From: Meandrina meandrites
Taxonomy: Eukaryota > Cnidaria > Anthozoa > Scleractinia > Meandrinidae
NCBI GenBank assembly: GCA_963693305.1
Contig: OY855908.1
Location: forward strand, 868,001 to 932,000
DNA: 64,000 nt
Direction: 5' to 3'
Shown here: positions 14,491-30,000 of the stretch, piece after piece
Layout of the letters: the number at the start of each line of letters is the position of its first letter
How positions within the stretch are numbered: position 1 is the stretch's first letter
Notes under the pieces: generated by a model
Told to the model about the DNA's origin: nothing
The model's database searches: none
What the model saw: only the letters and a program-made list of their open reading frames with translations
Translations under genes and position numbers: made by a program

Positions 14491-17400
14491 TAGTCATTTT
14501 TGTGTACACTCATGTGCGTCTAGTCATTTTTGTAACCACTCATGTAGATATAGTCATTTTTGTGTACACTCATGTGCATCTAGTCATTTTTGTGAACACT
14601 CATGTAGATATAGTCATTTTTGTGTAAACTCATGTGCGTCTAGTCATTTTTGTGTACACTCATGTAGATATAGTCATTTTTGTGTACACTCATGTAGATA
14701 TAGTCATTTTTGTGTACACTCATGTGCATCTAGTCACTTTTGTGTACACTCATGTAGATATAGTCATTTTTGTGTACACTCATGTAGATATAGTCATTTT
14801 TGTGTACACTCATGTGCGTCTAGTCATTTTTGTGTACAATCATGTAGATATAGTCATTTTTGTGTGTACTCATGTGCGTCTAGTCATTTTTGTGGACACT
14901 CGTGTAGATATAGTCATTTTTGTGTACACTCATGTGCGTCTACTCATTTTTGTGTACACTCATATGCGTCTACTCATTTTTGTGTACACTCATGTAGATA
15001 TAGTCATTTTTGTGTACACTCATGTGCGTCGAGTCATTTTTGTGTACACTCATGTAGATATAGTCATTTTTGTGTACACTCATGTAGATAAAGTCATTTT
15101 TGTGCACACTCATGTGCGTCTAGTCATTTTTGTGTACAATCATGTAGATATAGTCATTTTTCTGTGTCCTCATGTGCATCTAGTCATTTTTGTGTACACT
15201 CATGTAGATATAGTCACTTTTGTGTACACTCATGTGCGTCTAGTCATTTTTGTGTACACTCATGTAAATATAGTCATTTTTGTGTACACTCATGTGCGTC
15301 TAGTCATTTTTGTGTACACTCATGTAGATATAGTCATTTTTGTGTACACTCATGTGCGTCTAGTCATTTTTGTGTACACTCATGTGCGTCTAGTCATTTT
15401 TGTGTACACTCATGTAGATATAGTCATTTTTGTGAACACTCATGTAGATATAGTCATTTTTGTGTACACTCATGTGCGTCTAGTCATTTTTGTGTACACT
15501 CATGTAGATATAGTCATTTTTGTGAACACTCATGTAGATATAGTCATTTTTGTGTACACTCATGTGCGTCTAGTCATTTTTGTGTACACTCATGTGCGTC
15601 TAGTCATTTTTGTGAACACTCATGTAGATATAGTCATTTTTGTGTACACTCATGTGCATCTAGTCATTTTTGTGAACACTCATGTAGATATAGTCATTTT
15701 TGTGTACACTCATGTAGATATAGTCATTTTTGTGTACACTCATGTAGATATAGTCATTTTTGTGTCCACTCATGTGCATCTAGTCACTTTTGTGTACACT
15801 CATGTAGATATAGTCATTTTTGTGTACACTCATGTAGATATAGTCATTTTTGTGTACACTCATGTGCGTCTAGTCATTTTTGTGTACAATCATGTAGATA
15901 TAGTCATTATTGTGTGTACTCATGTGCGTCTAGTCATTTTTGTGTACACTCGTGTAGATATAGTCATTTTTGTGTACACTCATGTGCGTCTACTCATTTT
16001 TGTGTACACTCATATGCGTCTACTCATTTTTGTGTACACTCATGTAGATATAGTCATTTTTGTGTACACTCATGTGCGTCCAGTCATTTTTGTGTCCACT
16101 CATGTAGATATAGTCATTTTTGTGTACACTCATGTAGATATATAGTCATTTTTGTGCACACTCATGTGCGTCTAGTCATTTTTTTGTACAATCATGTAGA
16201 TATAGTCATTTTTGTGTACAATCATCTGCGTCAACTCATTTTTGTGTACAATCATGTAGATATTGTCATTTTTGTGTGTACTCATGTGCGTCTAGTCATT
16301 TTTGTGTACACTCATGTAGATATAGTCATTTTTGTGTACACTCATGTGCGTCTAGTCATTTTTGTGTACACTCATGTAGATATATAGTCATTTTTGTGTA
16401 CACTCATGTGCGTCTAGTCATTTTTGTGTACACTCATGAAGATATAGTCATTTTTGTGTACACTCATGTGCGTCTAGTCATTTTTGTGTACACTCATGTA
16501 GATATAGTCATTTTTCTGTACACTCATGTGCGTCTAGTCATTTTTGTGTACAATCATGTAGATATTGTCATTTTTGTGTGTCCTCATGTGCGTCTAGTCA
16601 TTTTTGTGTACACTCATGTAGATATAGTCATTTTTGTGTACACACATGTGCGTCTAGTCATTTTTGTGTACACTCATGTAGATATATAGTCATTTTTGTG
16701 TACACTCTTGTGCGTCTAGTCATTTTTGTGTACACTCATGAAGATATAGTCATTTTTGTGTAGACTCATGTGCGTCTAGTCATTTTTGTGTACACTCATG
16801 TAGATATAGTCATTTTTGTGTACACTCATGTGCGTCTAGTCATTTTTGTGTACACTCATGTAGATATAGTCATTTCTGTGTACACTCATAAGCGTTTAGT
16901 CATTTTTGTGTACACTCATGTAGATATAGTCATTTTTGTGTACACTCATGTGCGTCTAGTCATTTTTGTGTACACTCATGTAGATATAGTCATTTTTGTG
17001 TACACTCGTGTAGATATAGTCATTTTTGGGTACACTCATGTGCGTCTAGTCATTTTTGTGTACACTCATGTAGATATAGTCATTTTTGTGTACACTCATG
17101 TAGATATAGTCATTTTTGTGTACACTCATGTAGATATAGTCATTTTTGTGTACACTCATGTGCGTCTAGTCATTTTTGTATACACTCATGTAGATATAGT
17201 CATTTTTGTGTACACTCATGTGCGTCTAGTCATTTTTGTGTACACTCATGTAGATATAGTCATTTTTGTGAACACTCATGTAGATATAGTCATTTTTGTG
17301 TACACTCATGTGCGTCTTGTCATTTTTGTGTACACTCATGTGCGTCTAGTCATTTTTGTGAAAACTCATGTAGATATAGTCATTTTTCTGTACACTCATG

Positions 17401-17640
17401 TGCGTCTAGTCATTTTTGTGAACACTCATGTAGATATAGTCATTTTTGTGTACACTCATGTGCGTCTAGTCATTTTTGTGTACACTCATGTAGATATAGT
17501 CATTTTTGTGTACACTCATGTAGATATAGTCATTTTTGTGTACACTCATGTGCGTCTAGTCATTTTTGTGTACACTCATGTAGATATAGTCATTTTTGTG
17601 TACACTCATGTAGATATAGTCATTTTTGTGTACACTCATG

Positions 17641-20600
17641 TGCGTCTAGTCATTTTTGTGTACACTCATGTAGATATAGTCATTTTGGTGAACACTCATG
17701 TAGATATAGTCATTTTTGTGTACACTCATGTGCGTCTAGTCATTTTTGTGTACACTCATGTGCGTCTAGTCATTTTTGTGAACACTCATGTAGATATAGT
17801 CATTTTTGTGTACACTCATGTAGATATAGTCATTTTTGTGTACACTCATGTGCATCTAGTCATTTTTGTGTACACTCATGTGCGTCTAGTCATTTTTGTG
17901 TACACTCATGTAGATATAGTCATTTTTGTGTACACTCATGTGCGTCTAGTCATTTTTGTGTACACTCATGTGCGTCTAGTCATTTTTGTGTACACTCATG
18001 TAGATATAGTCATTTTTGTGAACACTCATGTAGATATAGTCATTTTTGTGTACACTCATGTGCGCCTAGTCATTTTTGTGTACACTCATGTAGATATAGT
18101 CATTTTTGTGAACACTCATGTAGATATAGTCATTTTTGTGTACACTCATGTGCGTCTAGTCATTTTTGTGTACACTCATGTGCGTCTAGTCATTTTTGTG
18201 AACACTCATGTAGATATAGTCATTTTTGTGTACACTCATGTGCATCTAGTCATTTTTGTGAACACTCATGTAGATATAGTCATTTTTGTGTACACTCATG
18301 TAGATATAGTCATTTTTGTGTACACTCATGTAGATATAGTCATTTTTGTGTCCACTCATGTGCATCTAGTCACTTTTGTGTACACTCATGTAGATATAGT
18401 CATTTTTGTGTACACTCATGTAGATATAGTCATTTTTGTGTACACTCATGTGCGTCTAGTCATTTTTGTGTACAATCATGTAGATATAGTCATTTTTGTG
18501 TGTACTCATGTGCGTCTAGTCATTTTTGTGTACACTCGTGTAGATATAGTCATTTTTGTGTACACTCATGTGCGTCTACTCATTTTTGTGTACACTCATA
18601 TGCGTCTACTCATTTTTGTGTACACTCATGTAGATATAGTCATTTTTGTGTACACTCATGTGCGTCCAGTCATTTTTGTGTCCACTCATGTAGATATAGT
18701 CATTTTTGTGTACACTCATGTAGATAAAGTCATTTTTGTGCACACTCATGTGCGTCTAGTCATTTTTGTGTACACTCATGTAGATATAGTCATTTATGTG
18801 TGTACTCATGTGCATCTAGTCATTTTTGTGTACACTCATGTAGATATAGTCACTTTTGTGTACACTCATGTGCGTCTAGTCATTTTTGTGTACACTCATG
18901 TAGATATAGTCATTTTTGTGTACACTCATGTGCGTCTAGTCATTTTTGTGTACACTCATGTAGATATAGTCATTTTTGTGTAAACTCATGTGCGTCTAGT
19001 CATTTTTGTGTATACTCATGTGCGTCTAGTCATTTTTGTGTACACTAATGTAGATATAGTCATTTTTGTGTACACTCATGTGCGTCTAGTCATTTTTGTG
19101 TACACTCATGTAGATATAGTCATTTTTGTGTACACTCATGTGCGTCTAGTCATTTTTGTGTACACTCATGTAGATATAGTCATTTTTGTGTACACTCATG
19201 TGCGTCTAGTCATTTTTGTGTATACTCATGTACATATAGTCATTTTTGTGTACACTCATGTAGATATAGTCATTTTTGTGTACACTCATGTAGATATAGT
19301 CATTTTTGTGTACACTCATGTGCGTCTAGTCATTTTTCTGTACACTCATGTAGATATAGTCATTTTTGTGAACACTCATGTAGATATAGTCATTTTTGTG
19401 TACACTCATGTAGATATAGTCATTTTTGTGTACACTCATGTAGATATAGTCATTTTTGTGTAGACTCATGTGCGTCTAGTCATTTTTGTGTACACTCATG
19501 TAGATATAGTCATTTTTGTGTACACTCATGTGCGTCTAGTCATTTTTGCATACACTCATGTAGATATAGTCATTTTTGTGTACACTCATGTGCGTCTAGT
19601 CATTTTTGTGTACACTCATGTAGATATAGTCATTTTTGTGTACACTCATGTGCGTCTAGTCATTTTTGTGTACACTCATGTAGATATAGTCATTTTTCTG
19701 TACACTCATGTAGATATAGTCATTTTTGTGTACACTCATGTGCGTCTAGTCATTTTTGTGTACACTCATGTAGATATAGTCATTTTTGTGTACACTCATG
19801 TAGATATAGTCATTTTTGTGTACACTCATGTAGCTATAGTCATTTTTGTGTACACTCATGTAGATATAGTCATTTTTGTGTACACTCATGTGCGTCTAGT
19901 CATTTTTGTGTACAATCATGTAGATATAGTGGTTTTTGTGTGTACTCATGTGCGTCTAGTCATTTTTGTGTACACTCGTGTAGATATAGTCATTTTTGTG
20001 TACACTCATGTGCGTCTAGTCATTTTTGTGTACACTCATGTAGATATAGTCATTTTTGTGTACACTCATGTAGATATAGTCATTTTTGTGTACACTCATG
20101 TGCGTCTAGTCATTTTTGTGTACACTCATGTAGATATAGTCATTTTTGTGTACACTCATGTGCGTCTAGTCATTTTTGTGTACACTCATGTAGATATAGT
20201 CATTTTTGTGTACACTCATGTGCGTCTAGTCATTTTTGTGTACACTCATGTAGATATAGTCATTTTGGTGAACACTCATGTAGATATAGTCATTTTTGTG
20301 TACACTCATGTGCGTCTAGTCATTTTTGTGTACACTCATGTGCGTCTAGTCATTTTTGTGAACACTCATGTAGATATAGTCATTTTTATGTACACTCATG
20401 TAGATATAGTCATTTTTGTGTACACTCATGTAGATATAGTCATTTTTGTGTACACTCATGTGCGTCTAGTCATTTTTGTGTACACTCATGTAGATATAGT
20501 CATTTTTGTGTACACTCATGTGCGTCTAGTCATTTTTGTGTACACTCATGTGCGTCTAGTCATTTTTGTGTACACTCATGTAGATATAGTCATTTTTGTG

Positions 20601-21540
20601 AACACTCATGTAGATATAGTCATTTTTGTGTACACTCATGTGCGTCTAGTCATTTTTGTGTACACTCATGTAGATATAGTCATTTTTGTGAACACTCATG
20701 TAGATATAGTCATTTTTGTGTACACTCATGTGCGTCTAGTCATTTTTGTGTACACTCATGTGCGTCTAGTCATTTTTGTGAACACTCATGTAGATATAGT
20801 CATTTTTGTGTACACTCATGTGCATCTAGTCATTTTTGTGAACACTCATGTAGATATAGTCATTTTTGTGTACACTCATGTAGATATAGTCATTTTTGTG
20901 TACACTCATGTAGATATAGTCATTTTTGTGTCCACTCATGTGCATCTAGTCACTTTTGTGTACACTCATGTAGATATAGTCATTTTTGTGTACACTCATG
21001 TAGATATAGTCATTTTTGTGTACACTCATGTGCGTCTAGTCATTTTTGTGTACAATCATGTAGATATAGTCATTTTTGTGTGTACTCATGTGCGTCTAGT
21101 CATTTTTGTGTACACTCGTGTAGATATAGTCATTTTTGTGTACACTCATGTGCGTCTACTCATTTTTGTGTACACTCATATGCGTCTACTCATTTTTGTG
21201 TACACTCATGTAGATATAGTCATTTTTGTGTACACTCATGTGCGTCCAGTCATTTTTGTGTCCACTCATGTAGATATAGTCATTTTTGTGTACACTCATG
21301 TAGATAAAGTCATTTTTGTGCACACTCATGTGCGTCTAGTCATTTTTGTGTACACTCATGTAGATATAGTCATTTATGTGTGTACTCATGTGCATCTAGT
21401 CATTTTTGTGTACACTCATGTAGATATAGTCACTTTTGTGTACACTCATGTGCGTCTAGTCATTTTTGTGTACACTCATGTAGATATAGTCATTTTTGTG
21501 TACACTCATGTGCGTCTAGTCATTTTTGTGTACACTCATG
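17641..21540. repeat. Duplicated 1,320-bp block, copies 2,580 bp apart
   Basis: Positions 17,641-18,960 and 20,221-21,540 match line for line at a shift of 2,580 bp (86 units). The few differences include GCGCC versus GCGTC near 18,064 and one exchanged unit near 17,851. Landmarks are TTTTGGTGAACAC, TCCACTC-GCATC-CACTTTTG, CTACTCAT twice, GCGTCCAGTC, GATAAAGTC, GTGCACAC and CATTTATG. The same landmark cluster also occurs near 15,090-16,090 and 25,380-26,170, so the block has been copied several times. Confidence 0.85.
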
Positions 21541-24500
21541 TAGATATAGTCATTTTTGTGTACACTCATGTGCGTCTAGTCATTTTTGTGTACACTCATG
21601 TGCGTCTAGTCATTTTTGTGTACACTCATGTAGATATAGTCATTTTTGTGTACACTCATGTGCGTCTAGTCATTTTTGTGTACACTCATGTAGATATAGT
21701 CATTTTTGTGTACACTCATGTGCGTCTAGTCATTTTTGTGTATACTCATGTACATATAGTCATTTTTGTGTACACTCATGTAGATATAGTCATTTTTGTG
21801 TACACTCATGTGCGTCTAGTCATTTTTGCATACACTCATGTAGATATAGTCATTTTTGTGTACACTCATGTGCGTCTAGTCATTTTTGTGTACACTCATG
21901 TAGATATAGTCATTTTTATGTACACTCATGTGCGTCTAGTCATTTTTGTGTACACTCATGTAGATATAGTCATTTTTGTGTACACTCATGTGCGTCTAGT
22001 CATTTTTGTGTACACTCATGTAGATATAGTCATTTTTGTGTACACTCATGTGCGTCTAGTCATTTTTGTGTATACTCATGTACATATAGTCATTTTTGTG
22101 TACACTCATGTAGATATAGTCATTTTTGTGTACACTCATGTGCGTCTAGTCATTTTTGTATACAGTCATGTAGATATAGTCATTTTTGTGTACACTCATG
22201 TGCGTCTAGTCATTTTTCTGTACACTCATGTAGATATAGTCATTTTTGTGAACACTCATGTAGATATAGTCATTTTTGTGTACACTCATGTAGATATAGT
22301 CATTTTTGTGTACACTCATGTAGATATAGTCATTTTTGTGTAGACTCATGTGCGTCTAGTCATTTTTGTGTACACTCATGTAGATATAGTCATTTTTGTG
22401 TACACTCATGTGCGTCTAGTCATTTTTGCATACACTCATGTAGATATAGTCATTTTTGTGTACACTCATGTGCGTCTAGTCATTTTTGTGTACACTCATG
22501 TAGATATAGTCATTTTTGTGTACACTCATGTGCGTCTAGTCATTTTTGTGTACACTCATGTAGATATAGTCATTTTTCTGTACACTCATGTAGATATAGT
22601 CATTTTTGTGTACACTCATGTGCGTCTAGTCATTTTTGTGTACACTCATGTAGATATAGTCATTTTTGTGTACAGTCATGTAGATATAGTCATTTTTGTG
22701 TACACTCATGTAGCTATAGTCATTTTTGTGTACACTCATGTAGATATAGTCATTTTTGTGTACACTCATGTAGATATAGTCATTTTTGTGTACACTCATG
22801 TGCGTCTAGTCATTTTTGTGTACACTCATGTGCGTCTAGTCATTTTTGTGTACACTCATGTAGATATAGTCATTTTTGTGTACACTCATGTGCATCTAGT
22901 CATTTTTGTGTACACTCATGTAGATATAGTCATTTTTGTGAACACTCATGTAGATATAGTCATTTTTGTGTACACTCATGTGCGTCTTGTCATTTTTGTG
23001 TACACTCATGTGCGTCTAGTCATTTTTGTGAAAACTCATGTAGATATAGTCATTTTTCTGTACACTCATGTGCGTCTAGTCATTTTTGTGAACACTCATG
23101 TAGATATAGTCATTTTTGTGTACACTCATGTGCGTCTAGTCATTTTTGTGTACACTCATGTAGATATAGTCATTTTTGTGTACACTCATGTAGATATAGT
23201 CATTTTTGTGTACACTCATGTGCGTCTAGTCATTTTTGTGTACACTCATGTAGATATAGTCATTTTTTTGTACACTCATGTGCGTCTAGTCATTTTTGTG
23301 TACACTCATGTAGATATAGTCATTTTTGTGTACACTCATGTGCGTCTAGTCATTTTTGTGTACACTCATGTAGATATAGTCATTTTGGTGAACACTCATG
23401 TAGATATAGTCATTTTTGTGTACACTCATGTGCGTCTAGTCATTTTTGTGTACACTCATGTGCGTCTAGTCATTTTTGTGAACACTGATGTAGATATAGT
23501 CATTTTTGTGTACACTCATGTAGATATAGTCATTTTTGTGTACACTCATGTAGATATAGTCATTTTTGTGTACACTCATGTGCGTCTAGTCATTTTTGTG
23601 TACACTCATGTAGATATAGTCATTTTTTTGTACACTCGTGTGCGTCTAGTCATTTTTGTGTACACTCATGTAGATATAGTCATTTTTGTGTACACTCATG
23701 TGCGTCTAGTCATTTTTGTGTACACTCATGTAGATATAGTCATTTTGGTGAACACTCATGTAGATATAGTCATTTTTGTGTACACTCATGTGCGTCTAGT
23801 CATTTTTGTGTACACTCATGTGCGTCTAGTCATTTTTGTGAACACTCATGTAGATATAGTCATTTTTGTGTACACTCATGTAGATATAGTCATTTTTGTG
23901 TACACTCATGTAGATATAGTCATTTTTGTGTACACTCATGTGCGTCTAGTCATTTTTGTGTACACTCATGTGCGTCTAGTCATTTTTGTGTACACTCATG
24001 TAGATATAGTCATTTTTGTGAACACTCATGTAGATATAGTCATTTTTGTGTACACTCATGTGCGTCTAGTCATTTTTGTGTACACTCATGTAGATATAGT
24101 CATTTTTGTGAACACTCATGTAGATATAGTCATTTTTGTGTACACTCATGTGCGTCTAGTCATTTTTGTGTACACTCATGTGCGTCTAGTCATTTTTGTG
24201 AACACTCATGTAGATATAGTCATTTTTGTGTACACTCATGTGCATCTAGTCATTTTTGTGAACACTCATGTAGATATAGTCATTTTTGTGTACACTCATG
24301 TAGATATAGTCATTTTTGTGTACACTCATGTAGATATAGTCATTTTTGTGTCCACTCATGTGCATCTAGTCACTTTTGTGTACACTCATGTAGATATAGT
24401 CATTTTTGTGTACACTCATGTAGATATAGTCATTTTTGTGTACACTCATGTGCGTCTAGTCATTTTTGTGTACACTCATGTGCGTCTAGTCATTTTTGTG

Positions 24501-27210
24501 TACACTCATGTAGATATAGTCATTTTTGTGTCCACTCATGTGCATCTAGTCACTTTTGTGTACACTCATGTAGATATAGTCATTTTTGTGTACACTCATG
24601 TAGATATAGTCATTTTTGTGTACACTCATGTGCGTCTAGTCATTTTTGTGTACACTCATGTGCGTCTAGTCATTTTTGTGTACACTCATGTAGATATAGT
24701 CATTTTTGTGAACACTCATGTAGATATAGTCATTTTTGTGTACACTCATGTGCGTCTAGTCATTTTTGTGTACACTCATGTAGATATAGTCATTTTTGTG
24801 AACACTCATGTAGATATAGTCATTTTTGTGTACACTCATGTGCGTCTAGTCATTTTTGTGTACACTCATGTGCGTCTAGTCATTTTTGTGAACACTCATG
24901 TAGATATAGTCATTTTTGTGTACACTCATGTGCATCTAGTCATTTTTGTGAACACTCATGTAGATATAGTCATTTTTGTGTACACTCATGTAGATATAGT
25001 CATTTTTGTGTACACTCATGTAGATATAGTCATTTTTGTGTCCACTCATGTGCATCTAGTCACTTTTGTGTACACTCATGTAGATATAGTCATTTTTGTG
25101 TACACTCATGTAGATATAGTCATTTTTGTGTACACTCATGTGCGTCTAGTCATTTTTGTGTACAATCATGTAGATATAGTCATTTTTGTGTGTACTCATG
25201 TGCGTCTAGTCATTTTTGTGTACACTCGTGTAGATATAGTCATTTTTGTGTACACTCATGTGCGTCTACTCATTTTTGTGTACACTCATGTGCGTCTAGT
25301 CATTTTTGTGTACACTCATGTGCGTCTAGTCATTTTTGTGTACACTCATGTAGATATAGTCATTTTTGTGAACACTCGTGTAGATATAGTCATTTTTGTG
25401 TACACTCATGTGCGTCTAGTCATTTTTGTGTACACTCATGTAGATATAGTCATTTTTGTGAACACTCATGTAGATATAGTCATTTTTGTGTACACTCATG
25501 TGCGTCTAGTCATTTTTGTGTACACTCATGTGCGTCTAGTCATTTTTGTGAACACTCATGTAGATATAGTCATTTTTGTGTACACTCATGTGCATCTAGT
25601 CATTTTTGTGAACACTCATGTAGATATAGTCATTTTTGTGTACACTCATGTAGATATAGTCATTTTTGTGTACACTCATGTAGATATAGTCATTTTTGTG
25701 TCCACTCATGTGCATCTAGTCACTTTTGTGTACACTCATGTAGATATAGTCATTTTTGTGTACACTCATGTAGATATAGTCATTTTTGTGTACACTCATG
25801 TGCGTCTAGTCATTTTTGTGTACAATCATGTAGATATAGTCATTTTTGTGTGTACTCATGTGCGTCTAGTCATTTTTGTGTACACTCGTGTAGATATAGT
25901 CATTTTTGTGTACACTCATGTGCGTCTACTCATTTTTGTGTACACTCATATCCGTCTACTCATTTTTGTGTACACTCATGTAGATATAGTCATTTTTGTG
26001 TACACTCATGTGCGTCCAGTCATTTTTGTGTCCACTCATGTAGATATAGTCATTTTTGTGTACACTCATGTAGATAAAGTCATTTTTGTGCACACTCATG
26101 TGCGTCTAGTCATTTTTGTGTACACTCATGTAGATATAGTCATTTATGTGTGTACTCATGTGCATCTAGTCATTTTTGTGTACACTCATGTAGATATAGT
26201 CACTTTTGTGTACACTCATGTGCGTCTAGTCATTTTTGTGTACACTCATGTAGATATAGTCATTTTTGTGTACACTCATGTGCGTCTAGTCATTTTTGTG
26301 TACACTCATGTAGATATAGTCATTTTTGTGTACACTCATGTGCGTCTAGTCATTTTTGTGTATACTCATGTGCGTCTAGTCATTTTTGTGTACACTCATG
26401 TACATATAGTCATTTTTGTGTACACTCATGTGCGTCTAGTCATTTTTGTGTACACTCATGTAGATATAGTCATTTTTGTGTACACTCATGTGCGTCTAGT
26501 CATTTTTGTGTACACTCATGAAGATATAGTCATTTTTGTGTACACTCATGTGCGTCTAGTCATTTTTGTGTATACTCATGTACATATAGTCATTTTTGTG
26601 TACACTCATGTAGATATAGTCATTTTTGTGTACACTCATGTGCGTCTAGTCATTTTTGTATACAGTCATGTAGATATAGTCATTTTTGTGTACACTCATG
26701 TGCGTCTAGTCATTTTTCTGTACACTCATGTAGATATAGTCATTTTTGTGAACACTCATGTAGATATAGTCATTTTTGTGTACACTCATGTAGATATAGT
26801 CATTTTTGTGTAGACTCATGTGCGTCTAGTCATTTTTGTGTACACTCATGTAGATATAGTCATTTTTGTGTACACTCATGTGCGTCTAGTCATTTTCGCA
26901 TACACTCATGTAGATATAGTCATTTTTGTGTACACTCATGTGCGTCTAGTCATTTTTGTGTACACTCATGTAGATATAGTCATTTTTGTGTACACTCATG
27001 TGCGTCTAGTCATTTTTGTGTACACTCATGTAGATATAGTCATTTTTCTGTACACTCATGTAGATATAGTCATTTTTGTGTACACTCATGTGCGTCTAGT
27101 CATTTTTGTGTACACTCATGTAGATATAGTCATTTTTGTGTACACTCATGTAGATATAGTCATTTTTGTGTACACTCATGTAGCTATAGTCATTTTTGTG
27201 TACACTCATG
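19321..27210. repeat. Three dispersed copies of a 0.5-kb block (19,321; 22,201; 26,701)
   Basis: Positions 19,321-19,860, 22,201-22,740 and 26,701-27,210 share the order TTTTTCTG unit, GAACAC unit, TAGACTC unit, TTTTTGCA (TTTTCGCA in the third) unit, second TTTTTCTG unit and TAGCTATAG unit. The shifts are 2,880 bp, then 4,470 bp for the later landmarks. The third copy has lost one 30-bp unit. These boundaries nest inside other duplications, as expected for repeated unequal exchange. Confidence 0.8.
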
Positions 27211-30000
27211 TAGATATAGTCATTTTTGTGTACACTCATGTGCGTCTAGTCATTTTCGTGTACAATCATGTAGATATAGTGGTTTTTGTGTGTACTCATG
27301 TGCGTCTAGTCATTTTTGTGTACACTCGTGTAGATATAGTCATTTTTGTGTACACTCATGTGCGTCTAGTCATTTTTGTGTACACTCATGTAGATATAGT
27401 CATTTTTGTGTACACTCATGTGCGTCTAGTCATTTTTCTGTACACTCATGTAGATATAGTCATTTTTCTGTACACTCGTGTAGATATAGTCATTTTTGGG
27501 TACACTCATGTGCGTCTAGTCATTTTTGTGTACACTCATGTAGATATAGTCATTTTTGTGTACACTCATGTAGATATAGTCATTTTTGTGTACACTCATG
27601 TGCGTCTAGTCATTTTTGTGTACACTCATGTAGATATAGTCATTTTTGTGTACACTCATGTGCGTCTAGTCATTTTTGTGTACACTCATGTAAATATAGT
27701 CATTTTTGTGTATACTCATGTACGTCTAGTCATTTTTCTGTACACTCATGTAGATATAGTCATTTTTGTGTACACTCATGTGCGTCTAGTCATTTTTGTG
27801 TACACTCATGTGCGTCTAGTCATTTTTGTGAACACTCATGTAGATATAGTCATTTTTGTGTACACTCATGTGCGTCTAGTCATTTTTGTGTACACTCATG
27901 TAGATATGGTCATTTTTGTGTACACTCATGTAGATATAGTCATTTTTGTGTACACTCATGTAGATATAGTCCTTTTTGTGTACACTCATGTAGATATAGT
28001 CATTTTTGTGTACACTCATGTAGATATAGTCATTTTTGTGTACACTCATGTGCGTCTAGTCATTTTTGTGTACAATCATGTAGATATAGTCATTTTTCTG
28101 TACAATCATCTGCGTCAACTCATTTTTGTGTACAATCATGTAGATATAGTCATTTTTGTGTGTACTCATGTGCGTCTAGTCATTTTTGTGTACACTCATG
28201 TAGATATAGTCATTTTTGTGTACAGTCATGTGCGTCTAGTCATTTTTGTGTACACTCATGTAGATATATAGTCATTTTTGTGTACACTCATGTGCGTCTA
28301 GTCATTTTTGTGTACACTCATGTAGATATAGTCATTTTTGTGTACACTCATGTGCGTCTAGTCATTTTTGTGTACACTCATGTAGATATAGTCATTTTTG
28401 TGTACACTCATGTGCGTCTAGTCATTTTTGTGTACACTCATGTAGATATAGTCATTTCTGTGTACACTAATAAGCGTTTAGTCATTTTTGTGTACACTCA
28501 TGTAGATATAGTCATTTTTGTGTACACTCATGTGCGTCTAGTCATTTTTGTGTACACTCATGTAGATATAGTCATTTTTGTGTACACTCGTGTAGATATA
28601 GTCATTTTTGGGTACACTCATGTGCGTCTAGTCATTTTTGTGTACACTCATGTAGATATAGTCATTTTTGTGTACACTCATGTAGATATAGTCATTTTTG
28701 TGTACACTCATGTAGATATAGTCATTTTTGTGTACACTCATGTGCGTCTAGTCATTTTTGTGTACACTCATGTAGATATAGTCATTTTTGTGTACACTCA
28801 TGTGCGTCTAGTCATTTTTGTGTACACTCATGTAAATATAGTCATTTTTGTGTATACTCATGTGCGTCTAGTCATTTTTCTGTACACTCATGTAGATATA
28901 GTCATTTTTGTGTACACTCATGTGCGTCTAGTCATTTTTGTGTACACTCATGTGCGTCTAGTCATTTTTGTGAACACTCATGTAGATATAGTCATTTTTG
29001 TGTACACTCATGTGCATCTAGTCATTTTTGTGTACACTCATGTAGATATAGTCATTTTTGTGTACACTCATGTAGATATAGTCATTTTTGTGTACACTCA
29101 TGTAGATATAGACATTTTTGTGTACACTCATGTAGATATAGTCATTTTTGTGTACACTCATGTGCGTCTAGTCATTTTTGTGTACACTCATGTAGATATA
29201 GTCATTTTTGTGTACACTCATGTAGATATAGTCATTTTTGTGTACACTCATGTAGATATAGTCATTTTTGTGTACACTCATGTGCGTCTAGTCATTTTTG
29301 TGTACAATCATGTAGATATAGTCATTTTTGTGTACAATCATGTGCGTCTACTCATTTTTGTGTACAATCATGTAGATATAGTCATTTTTGTGTGTACTCA
29401 TGTGCGTCTAGTCATTTTTGTGTACACTCATGTAGATATAGTCATTTTTGTGTACACTCATGTGCGTCTAGTCATTTTTGTGAAAACTCATGTAGATATA
29501 GTCATTTTTGTGTACACTCATGTGCGTCTAGTCATTTTTGTGTACCCTCATGTAGATATAGTCATTTTTGTGTACACTCATGTGCGTCTAGTCATTTTTG
29601 TGTACACTCATGTAGATATAGTCATTTTTGTGTACACTCATGTGCGTCTAGTCGTTTTTGTGTACACTCATGTAGATATAGTCATTTTTGTGTACACTTA
29701 TGTGCGTCTAGTCATTTTTGTTTACACTCATGTAGATATAGTCATTTTTGTGTACACTCATGTGCGTCTAGTCATTTTTGTGTACACTCATGTAGATATA
29801 GTCATTTTTGTGTACACTCATGTGCGTCTAGTCATTGTTGTGAACACTCATGTAGATATAGGCATTTTTGTGTACACTCATGTGCGTCTAGTCATTTTTG
29901 TGTACACTCATGTAGATATGGTCATTTTTGTGTACACTCATGTAGATATAGTCATTTTTGTGTACACTCATGTAGATATAGAAATTTTTGTGTACACTCA

